Made by a program: the position numbers and the translations under genes. Under the pieces are notes generated by a model. That model was not told the origin of the DNA and did no database searches. It worked only from the letters and a program-made list of their open reading frames with translations. DNA of 64,000 nucleotides from Lucinisca nassula (Eukaryota; Mollusca; Bivalvia; Lucinida; Lucinidae): positions 167,140,652 to 167,204,651 of the forward strand of contig OY757012.1 of assembly GCA_963580285.1 (NCBI GenBank). Direction: 5' to 3'. Below, one piece after another: positions 56,247 through 64,000 of this stretch. Position 1 is the first letter of the stretch, and every line of letters begins with the position of its first letter.

Positions 56247-56645
56247 GTAAGTTAAAACGAAACCAGAATAAAGTAGCCGAATTCTGTAGATTTTGGTTGT
56301 CTTTCAAGTAATCTCAGAACTTCAGTTTACAGCAAATCATTTTCAAAGCAAACAAGTAAATTGTTAACAGGAAATGTTTTCCAAACATTATTCGTGTAGA
56401 GATGTGTATCTCGCGTTTTCCTTTGCCTTTCATTTAACAATTAGAGATGTAAAAAGAATAAAATGAAAATTACTAACGACGAGTTGCCGTGACGAAATAG
56501 ATTGTATTACTGAAGTTCGCGTGACTGCCATGCGGCTGTATATTTGAACGTCCGTGTTCGTCAATGCTTCGCCGATCATCGCGTGACACAATTCATTTTA
56601 TCCTGTACCAGAGTTCCGCGCCATAAAGATGGTCGACACAGCAAG
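56247..56645. other. No gene recognised
   Basis: No supportable feature. Confidence 0.4.
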
Positions 56646-56649
56646 CATG

Positions 56650-56915
56650 CCGGTCCCGGTAGCTCAGTCGGATACGCGGGTTTGACACCCACCGGGGTCG
56701 GAAACAGATCATAAAATCTTCTACGGTCATTCTCTCCCTTCCGCTGATTCAAGAAGGACAGTTGTCAGTTTCTGGCGAAAGAACGTGCACTGTACGGGTT
56801 ATCCACTTACGTATAAGCCTGCGCAGGGAAAAGTGAATGGGTAAACTGACCGGCTCAAATATGACCTAACTAGTGTTGACTGGGCCGTTAAACTCCAATA
56901 CGAACAAACAAATGA
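56650..56915 (+). mobile_element. tRNA-derived SINE, family D
   Basis: GCCGGTCCCGGTAGCTCAGT (A box), B box decayed (GGGTTTGACACCCACCGGGG), body CTTCCGCTGATTCAAGAAGG, GCGAAAGAACGTGCACTGTA, TAAGCCTGCGCAGGGAAAAG, tail TAGTGTTGACTGGGCCGTTA and AACTCC. Confidence 0.8.
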
Positions 56916-56918
56916 CAT

Positions 56919-57246
56919 AAAACCGATTTTCTCATGACGTGGCTGATTATCTCGCTGTGACATTTCTAAACGGGTTCCCGCAGTCTAAATGTTACCCTTG
57001 TATGGAATTTACCATTATGTGCATTGCACGTACTGATAAACGTGATTAACTGTCAGTCATTGATTTGAAAACCTGTGTCAAAGCCTACTGATCAGGGTTT
57101 GCAGTATTCGTTTTTCATGTCCCGCTTGATCTCGTATTTTAATCCTACCTCAAATCAAAGAAACAAAAAAAATAGCAGAATTAGTCTTATTTTTAAGTGG
57201 TCTTAATAGCGGAATTTTACTGTACATGTGGTCAGACATTAAGCTA
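56919..57246. other. No gene; 3' end of a mariner-type MITE
   Basis: 57,175-57,224 ends AAGTGGTCTTAATAGCGGAA and TTTTACTGTA, the right terminus of the family at 51,364. The rest shows nothing. Confidence 0.5.
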
Positions 57247-57255
57247 GTGGCTTCC

Positions 57256-58424
57256 TAGTCTAGCTCCTAGACCTTGATGTCATATTTATCAATCTTCCTG
57301 TATGTTTCATCAAATATGAGACTTTGTGGCTAGTCTTTAGTCTTGTCTCAGGCATCAAGGATAACTTCCCCCAAGATAAAACAAGCTGCTATCAGAGAGG
57401 CAAAAAGAAATGAAAAAAAAAAAAAATATGCATATGTATATATACTCAGTCAAAAAAGTTCCTATACCTAAAATTGCTTCTGTTACTATAGCTACAACAG
57501 ATAAAAACTACACAAAGTTTGTTATGTTTTGATAAGAAAACTCATTTTTCCGTGCAAAAGCACCATTCGTTTTTGTTTTCGTAAACATATCATCGTAGAC
57601 TATTGCTTAAACACCCAAGGGGTCACTGTGTCATTTTCGCAGAGAAAAATCATTAAAACATGCTATGATTTAACATCACAAAATTTCCCTGTACCCTACA
57701 TTTCTAAAATTAGGTACATGTGACATTTCTTTAGATACCATTTGCGTCTATTCACAAAAGATTTGGAACTTTAGTTGTATCAGCTACGAGAAACAGGCTA
57801 TCACATATTGACCGCCTATTCTTAGAAGTTGTGTGCAAATGCTGCTTTCAATGGGAACTCCATAGAAAATCGCAATCGATAGTGCTACATGCTACATGAA
57901 TTTTCTGTATTGTTTACCATCATGATGAACAGCAATGGTGGACATAAAGCGTTTTTTGAAAAAATGGCAAAAATTTATTGACAGGAATGAAAATTACAGC
58001 AGTTCGAAAATTGCTATATTTTTAATTGCAAAGGAGATAATTTGAGAATTTCACAAATTAAAACCTCGCTTATAATGCGAGATCATGAGATATTGTAAAA
58101 GTAAAGTGTTATCCGATGTTCAGAGAATATTGTCTTTCATCTTAGAGCAAAAAGAACTTTCTGCGCATGCGCAATGTCCATTTTCTACCAAAATCTTTCT
58201 AGGCACATATTGGAAGACAACTCTGGAGCAGAAAGGTATGGACAAATGCAAGTTTGAGCATTCTCTAGCTAAACGTCCGATTTAAATGTCTACAGCCAAA
58301 TTTAGCTCAATAGCTGCCAGATATCTAGTGAGTTTCACCCGAAAGTTGGTATAGTTACTTTTTTGACTAAGTATATATAAGTATACTAACTTAATCATAT
58401 GATATCCGACTAGTAGCTAGTCTA
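57256..58424. mobile_element. TAG..CTA element with 9 bp TSD, carrying a nested element
   Basis: Left end TAGTCTAGCTCCTAGACCTT, right end inverse of TAGACTAGCTACTAGTCGGA. TSD GTGGCTTCC at 57,247-57,255 and 58,425-58,433. Without the nested 943 bp insertion it would be a MITE of ~230 bp. Confidence 0.85.
57437..58379 (+). mobile_element. 943 bp nested non-autonomous element
   Basis: Termini TATATACTCAGTCAAAAAAG (left) and inverse TATATACTTAGTCAAAAAAG (right). Same family as 29,681-31,012, in opposite orientation and internally shorter. TA-rich target. No transposase frame. Confidence 0.72.
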
Positions 58425-58509
58425 GTGGCTTCCCTGACATGTTTCTCGAAGTTCATATATAGAGTTTGATACGTTAAACCCTTGTGTCAACAGTGCTGCG
58501 TTAAGCTGT

Positions 58510-58960
58510 TGTATGTTTGTTTGTTTGGAGGGCCAAGTTAACATTGTTAAGGTCACATTGAGTCGGCCTGTCCACATAACCACACTTTTCCTGGGCAGGC
58601 CCTTAATGAGTGGAAGGCAGTTAACCCATTTAGTACCAGACACCCCAAAACGGGTAACAGACAAACCGTGCAGGCCCAGATCAGACGCCGCAGAACGCGG
58701 CGTCTGATCAGGGCCTACACTGTTTGCAAAGAGTTCAGCCATTTTCCTGACAAAGTTTAAAAAAAAACACAACCTGACACCCCTAAAGTTTGTAATGGAC
58801 TCATGCTATCTATATATAAGGTGGAAGATTCCATTTGGTACAAAAAGGGTTAAGATGTCAGCATCAATCTCCACGAAAGAATGTTGCCGACACGGCGGAT
58901 AACGAGACCGCGATTTGTGTGACCAGTTTGATGCGACTCCGACTGAGCTACCGAGGCCGA
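58510..58960 (-). mobile_element. SINE family D split by a TTAA MITE
   Basis: Antisense tail and body at 58,525-58,620 (AGGGCCAAGTTAACATTG, CACACTTTTCCTGGGCAGGC). The head resumes at 58,854 (GATGTCAGCATCAATCTCCA, CGAAAGAATGTTGCCGACAC, GACTGAGCTACCGAGGCCG). The middle is replaced by the MITE at 58,625-58,849. Confidence 0.8.
58625..58849. mobile_element. piggyBac-like MITE nested in SINE D
   Basis: TTAA at 58,621-58,624 and 58,850-58,853. CCCATTTAGTACCAGA / CCATTTGGTACAAAAAGGG ends. The core GATCAGACGCCGCAGAACGC then GGCGTCTGATC is a larger palindrome than in its relatives. 225 bp. Confidence 0.85.
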
Positions 58961-59006
58961 TTGGACAAGCAAAATCATGCATGACAACTTTTTGTGGCTG
59001 AATAAA

Positions 59007-59215
59007 GTAAAAGTCGACAATAAAAAACAGTCGATCAACAAGGGCCCAGTGGGCTAACACTTGGGCAAAATTGAAGTCAAAAGTCAACTAACACCGGGGA
59101 CAAATCGAAGATAAAATCGACCGACAAACACTTGGGCCAAATGAAAGGTAAAGGTAGTCCTCTGACACTGGTGCCAAATTAAAGGTAAAAGTCAACCAAC
59201 AGCGTGGCCAACTAA
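59007..59215 (+). repeat. ~50 bp degenerate tandem repeat
   Basis: About four to five units of AAAGTCAACCAACAC-GGG-CAAATTGAAG-TAAA. Diverged. Confidence 0.7.
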
Positions 59216-59689
59216 AACCAAGATATTTCTATTTATGAACAGTAATATTTGTCCAGTAGTTCGCACAGATTATATAAGCATCCGTTCGCATGTAAGACCG
59301 AGAGTGCATAAATGTAGTGTTCGAATATGCACATGCTTTGCCCTGTATATTACGTGTATGGCACGTGTGAAGAAGACTTTATCAAACACGGTCCAGAAAA
59401 GGCTAAGCATAACAAAATAAAAACAACAAAAAAGATTGGTGTGATCAGCAAACACTTGTCAGATTCGCTTTTTTCTCAAGTTGGCTAGACAGCCCAAAGC
59501 TGCCACCAGCTGCAATTTGCTGTAATTTACCGGGTCGTCCGTGGAGTCAACAACACGGTCACCCTTCTAGGTACCAACCAAGATGTTAGGTGCTTAACTT
59601 CGTGTATAAGCCAACCACTGCACGCGTCGCTAAAAGAGCCGGCTCGTACAGCAAGACTGCAGAACATGTGGTCAATATTGTCTCAGCTT
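59216..59689. other. No gene recognised
   Basis: No supportable feature. The short frames 59,235-59,420 (+) and 59,270-59,455 (-) overlap and look incidental. Confidence 0.4.
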
Positions 59690-60460
59690 CGATTGTACAT
59701 GTACATGAATATTTTACAGCGTATGTTGTTCTCTAAGGCGGTTACAGCGTCGCTTGTTAATGAAGGTAGTTACAGCTTCACTTTTACATGAAAGTTGTAA
59801 CAGTCACCTCTACAGAAAGAGATCGTTACAGTGTCCCCCTAACATAAACATTATTACAACATTGCTTGTACATAAAGATTGTTGCAGTCCCTTCTGCATA
59901 AAATCGTTAGAGCGTTTCTAGTTTATGAAGCATGTATACGGAGATTGTTCTAGTATCGCCTGTACATTGAGATTTTACAGAATCCCATGTACATTAAGAT
60001 TGATACAACATTGCTTTTACTGCTTTTCTTGAAAATGAAGATTGTTACAGCAGCTCTTGTGTCTCTTACATAGATGGTTACAGTGTCCCTTGTGCATGCC
60101 ATTACGAAAACACGCCTATAGAATTACCGCTGAAAAAAAAAATGGAAAAAATTCAGTTGAAAATTTCTGATATTTTTCTTATTTTTGCTCAAAATATAGA
60201 TTGTGGGTACTCGTTAGAACCGTCTCAGGCGATTCTAAGGAGTACCCACATTCTATAAAGAGGCGGTTCTAACGAGTACCTACAATCTATTTTTAGAGCA
60301 GAAATAAGAAAAATAAGGGATACCCTTGTAAACATCCGTTTTACTATATAAAAAGTGGGGGGGGGTCTGAATTATACAGGTGTTTTCGTGATGCAGATGG
60401 TAATAGCATCAGTTATAACTGCAGATTGTTACCGTGTCTTTCATACATATAGGTCTATCT
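59690..60460 (+). repeat. Degenerate ~32 bp tandem repeat, interrupted by a MITE
   Basis: Reiterations of TTGTACATGAAGATTGTTAC and AGCGTC, ~14 units to 60,099. They resume after the MITE (CAGATGGTAATAGCATC, GATTGTTACCGTGTC), and a few more units lie at 61,370-61,480 beyond the LINE fragment. The LINE and MITE therefore inserted into one older array. Confidence 0.7.
60100..60393 (+). mobile_element. Palindromic MITE, subfamily I, rearranged hairpin
   Basis: CATTACGAAAACACGCCTAT to CAGGTGTTTTCGTGATG. The hairpin arm is partly duplicated (GAGTACCCACATTCTATAAA then GAGGCGGTTCTAACGAGTAC), like the copy at 33.37 kb. Confidence 0.8.
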
Positions 60461-60629
60461 ACCTTCATATAATGAGTCGGTCACATTTGGCTGTTACCTC
60501 AGTTGGGTTGCATTCAGCTCAAAAAAGGACGCTGAATGAGTCCTTAAAACTGTTTACAATCTGAATAGCAGATGTATACTAGTTTCTAAACCGTATACTA
60601 CTCTGTCCCAGTCTATACTGTACGGGCTT

Positions 60630-61345
60630 TGAACCCCTCTGAGGTCTTAACATCTACCGTAGACGAGGGAAGACTATTCCTCAGTACTATTCCACTGAGG
60701 AATAGTTCTGGGAAAAAAAGGAATGCTATAGGACATCACTATAGGCCTGGTACCTACGACATTATGTGTTATTTACTTATGATGCCCTTGTTTGAGTTGA
60801 AGCTATCACTGGGGTCAAGTATTTATCTTTATCTAGAGACACTATACCAGAGTGTATCTTATAAAAGAAGGTTAAAGAGGACTGCTCACGACGGACCTCA
60901 AGGGACGTCCACTCCCAACTAGCTAAGCACGACACCGACGCTACTCTTATTTCGCAATCGCCGACATGCTCATCGAGCTGCTGTCCTCTGAACTTCTCAT
61001 CCTGCTGAATCTGAGTTTCAAATAGGTGATGCATATTCCAGTTGAGGCGAACCAATGTTATATTTTCATCATCCTTTGACTGCCTAGGTGCAAAAACCAA
61101 ATTACGTCTTAGAAATCCTAAAGTCCTTGTTGCTTTTGATGTAATCTCTGAAATATGATGACCACAAACAAGATTTTAGTGATGGTGATACCGAGATATT
61201 TGGCGGATTGAACCTGCTCCAAAGTTTGCTGTTGTAGTGAATAATCAAACTGAATCTGATTGTCTGGAAGATGTCGTGACACCCTCATCGAATGACATTT
61301 GGTCACATTGAACTAATCTGCCAATCGGCCTCCCACTGTGCTAGT
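60630..61345 (-). pseudogene. LINE reverse transcriptase C-terminal fragment (Jockey/CR1-like)
   Basis: Reading the minus strand from 61,345: a WEADWQ block, then after a frame change FNVTKCHSMRVSRHLPDNQI and QSAKYLGITIT, matching the thumb region of non-LTR reverse transcriptases (W-x-FN-x-KC ... KYLG). Further on SLEVRREQSSLTFFYKIHSG and LDKDKYLTP, and finally FFPRTIPQWNS, the usual C-terminal end block (LP-T-WN). Several frameshifts and stops break it; the palm domain with the catalytic aspartates and the N-terminal endonuclease are absent. A 5'-truncated, dead insertion in the ~32 bp array. Confidence 0.85.
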
Positions 61346-61889
61346 CGGTGGCTCCTCTTATCCTATAGTATTCTAGTTTGTACATGAAGACTGTTACAGC
61401 CTCGTTTATGTAGATTTTAACATCGCTTCCGCATTTAGGTTGATAAGCCATCGCTTGTTCATGAACATTTTTGTCGCACCTGCTATTAGCATGGCGCGAT
61501 ATAGGCGTCCCGTTTTCCGTCCGTTCGTTCGTCCGTTAGTCCGTGAGTTTCTAGACGTCAACATTTGCGACCACCCTAGCGTTGACCCAAAGGTTCAAGT
61601 TTATTTCTTAAGAACTATAAGAGTTTCATTAATGATACTTGGTACAAACTTGTATCTGGGGATGGTAACTTAAAATATAAGCATCCGTATTTGACCTTGA
61701 CCTACATTTTATGGTTCACTGACTTTGTAAAATATTGCGACCACCCTAGCGTTCACCCTAATTGTCAAGTTTATTTCTCAAGAACTATAAGAGTTTCAAA
61801 GAGTTTCCCTGCCCTACATCATAGTGTAGATTATATTTTCTTGTCTTTTGGGATCATTGATTTCATTGTGGAATTTTGAAAACATCTGA

Positions 61890-61935
61890 GGGTCACTGAT
61901 GAGGCCTAATTGGCCGAAACTAGCTAGTCTGGCCC
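61890..61935 (+). ncRNA. Type I hammerhead ribozyme, intact
   Basis: Stem I GGGTCA/TGGCCC (one U-G wobble); core CTGATGA (61,896-61,902); stem II GGCC-TAATT-GGCC; GAAA (61,916-61,919); stem III CTAGCTAG, a 3 bp stem with 2-nt loop; cleavage after GTC at 61,929. All invariant core residues are present. Confidence 0.92.
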
Positions 61936-62150
61936 AGAAAACATGTACACTTCATATTTTTCAGTTCGGTGGTGAATTCCTTGCTTCCAAAGGACAACCC
62001 TTTTATAGAACATATTTAACTTCACTACAGCTGGTGTGTGGGAATGTGTGGCGGCGGTAAAACGTCTCCCTGCCCTACATCATAGTGTAGATTATATTTT
62101 CTTGTCCTTTGGGATCATTGATTTCATTGGTGAATTTTGAAAATATCTGA

Positions 62151-62196
62151 GGGTCACTGATGAGGCCTAATTGGCCGAAACTAGCTAGTCTGGCCC
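62151..62196 (+). ncRNA. Type I hammerhead ribozyme, intact
   Basis: Identical in all core and stem residues to the copy 261 bp upstream: CTGATGA at 62,157-62,163, GAAA at 62,177-62,180, cleavage after position 62,190. Confidence 0.92.
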
Positions 62197-62914
62197 AGAA
62201 AACATGTACACTTCATATTTTTCAGTTCGGTGGTGTATTCCTTGCTTCCAAAGGACAACCCTTTTATAGAACATCATTAATGGTATTTGGTACAAACTTG
62301 AATCTAGCGATGGCAACTTAAATGCAAGCATCCGCATTTGACCTTGACCTAAATTTCATGGTTCACTGACTTTGTAAAATATTTTGACCACCCTAGCGTT
62401 CGCCCTAATGGACAAGTTTATTTCTCAATTACTATAAGAGCTTCATTAATGATTCTTGGTACAAACTTGCATCTCGGGATGGCAACTTAAATGCAAGAAT
62501 CCATATTTGACCTTGATCTACATTTCATGGTTCACTGACTTTGTAAAATATTGCGACCAACCTAGCGTTCACCCAAAATGGCCAAGTTAATTTCTCAACA
62601 ACTATAAGATGCTTGGTACAAACTTGTATCTGGAGATGGAAACTTAAATGCAAGCATCCATATTTGACCTTGACCAACATTTTATGGTTCACTGACTTTG
62701 TAAAATATTGCAACCACCCTAGCGTTCACCCTAATGATTAAGTTCATTTCTCAAGAATTACTACAGCTTAATGAATTATACTTAGTACAAGCTTGCATTT
62801 AAGATAGCAACTTTTATGCAAGCATATATGTTTGACGGGCCTTGGCCTAGATGTCATGGTTCTCTGACTTTGCGCCCCCATAGGCGCGACATAGCCTCCG
62901 GCGGAATTATTGTT

Positions 62915-63993
62915 ATGCCCCGCCACCAGAAAGTAACGGGGTATTATGTTATACCCTCCGAAATTTTTAGTGTCCGTCCGTCTGTCTGTCCGCACCAACG
63001 AAACGACATTTAGGGGGCAAAAAATTTGGACAGTTTGACACTTTAGTATATATTCGTGAGTCCAAATGGACTTTATTCCATTATTTTGGTACTTAAGTGG
63101 CAAAAATTGTCTCTTAGGTGGCTTGCCGCTTAAGAGGATTTGCCGCTTAAGTAGTCAATATGCCGACGCCTAGCCACTTAAGTATCCATTCGTGAGAACG
63201 TCCGTCCGTCCGTCCCCCACACCATTCTTGTGTGCGCAACTCCTCCTACATTTTTTGGCCAATCCTTTTGAAACTTTACAGGTACTTTTAGGATGGTCTG
63301 GAGACATGCATATTGTTTTTTTTTCAGAATCCTTGAATTATTATTTAGCATTTTTAACTTAGACGTTTTTCGCGCCCTAATACAACAGAAACATAGGGAG
63401 TATCCATCCACATTGTGTGTGCAACTCCTCCTACAGTTTTAGTCCAATCCTTTAGAAACTTTATAAGTGATTTGAAGATGGTCTGAAGGTATGCATATTG
63501 TTGTTTTTTTTCAGAAGCCTGAGTTTATTTTTATCATTTTTTTGCATTTTCAACTTGGTCTTTTTTGACCCCTAATACTATAGAAATGTATAGGGAGTAT
63601 GTACCTTGTGTGCGCAATTCCTCCTACAGTTTTTGGCGAATCCTTTTGGAACTCTACACATGCTTTAAGCATGTTCTGAAGATATGCATATTTTTTCAGA
63701 GTCCTGAAATTATTTTTATCACATTTTTGCACTTTTAACTTAGACTTTTTTCGAGCCCTAATACTACAGAAATGTATACAGGTGTGTGCGCAACTCCTCC
63801 TTCAGTTTTAGGCCAGTACTTTTGAAACTTTTCAAGCCTTTGTATGATGGTCTGAAGATATGCATATTGTTATTTCCAGAAACATGAAATTCTTTTTTAT
63901 CACCTTTTTTGCATTTTTAACTTCGACTTTTTTCATGCCCAAATACTACAGAAATGTATACTTGTTTTTGATATAAGTGCAGTGGCGGGGCAT
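62915..63993. mobile_element. Composite repeat with ATGCCCCGCCAC ends and ~187 bp tandem array
   Basis: ATGCCCCGCCAC (62,915-62,926) and its inverse GTGGCGGGGCAT (63,982-63,993) bracket TGTCCGTCCGTCTGTCTGTC, a GTCCGTCCGTCCGTCCC tract (63,200), and four units starting TGTGTGCGCAACTCCTCCTA (63,230, 63,416, 63,608, 63,783). Each unit has CCAATCCTTTTGAAACTTT and GATGGTCTGAAGATATGCAT. It may extend past the window edge. No coding content. Confidence 0.75.
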
Positions 63994-64000
63994 GGTGCAT

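Larger units (their letters stand above)
61800..62272 (+). mobile_element. Retrozyme-like locus with two intact hammerheads, 261 bp period
   Basis: About 1.8 direct repeats of a 261 bp unit. Left junction is after AACTATAAGAGTTTCA, right junction before TCATTAATGGTATTTGG. These two flanks join to regenerate the host array, so it is an insertion (short TCA-type duplication possible). Two hammerhead cores 261 nt apart would release a unit-length RNA (61,930-62,190) with ends suited to ligation by RtcB, as proposed for animal retrozymes. It has no coding capacity; spread would need a reverse transcriptase in trans, in published cases possibly a Penelope-like one. None is visible in this window. 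Confidence 0.85.
61490..62800 (+). repeat. ~170 bp tandem array, split by the retrozyme locus
   Basis: Begins with CGTTCGTTCGTCCGTTAGTC. Units hold CGACCACCCTAGCGTTCACC (near 61,570, 61,740, 62,385, 62,558 and 62,713), TTCTCAAGAACTATAAGAG, TACTTGGTACAAACTTGTAT and TTTGACCTTGACCTACATTT. Between units 2 and 3 the spacing is ~646 bp; removal of ~475 bp of hammerhead repeat restores ~171 bp. Confidence 0.88.

Overview
This window looks like gene-poor, repeat-dense animal DNA, most likely from a marine bivalve mollusc. I infer the host from the repeat content: several tRNA-derived SINE families, palindromic MITEs, 150-190 bp tandem arrays carrying CCGTCCGTCC tracts, and hammerhead-ribozyme repeats. 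All of these are typical of bivalve genomes, but I cannot name the species. I found no intact host protein-coding gene, rRNA or true tRNA. The only protein-like traces are two decayed non-LTR (LINE) reverse-transcriptase fragments, at 7.44-7.70 kb (+) and 60.63-61.35 kb (-). The longest open frames, up to about 420 residues on the minus strand between 10.8 and 24.7 kb, are by-products of a satellite whose period is a multiple of three.

Layout. 0-10 kb: an inverted satellite monomer at the left edge, a cluster of SINEs, then a 5.45 kb segment (4,570-10,021) bounded by ~52 bp terminal inverted repeats (TIRs) and a TAA duplication. 10.8-24.7 kb: about 90 copies of a ~153 bp satellite with higher-order periods of 10, 15 and 20 monomers. 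24.7-35 kb: a 39 bp minisatellite, MITEs, the first hammerhead (retrozyme-like) locus at 27.6-28.1 kb, and a SINE split by a 1.33 kb element. 35-45 kb: a long perfect hairpin, a 2.3 kb transposon with ACCTATA subterminal repeats and a 6 bp target-site duplication (TSD), minisatellites and more MITEs. 45-50 kb: an older composite repeat split by a 3.75 kb element with a 9 bp TSD, which itself carries a 644 bp transposon built of ~21 bp palindromic units. 50-59 kb: further MITEs and SINEs, many nested. 59-64 kb: degenerate tandem arrays, the second LINE fragment, and a second retrozyme locus with two intact hammerhead cores inserted in a ~170 bp array.

The window reads as a record of nested insertions rather than as a pathway. 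Exact TSDs at many junctions (16, 14, 13, 12 and 11 bp for SINEs; 9, 6, 4, TTAA and TA for DNA elements) date insertions relative to one another. The most biologically active candidates are the 261-nt hammerhead-containing units. If transcribed, these could self-cleave and yield small circular RNAs. SINE families here are named A-E for this annotation only; sense strand means the one ending in the shared 3' tail with CGTTAAAC or CGTAAAAC.
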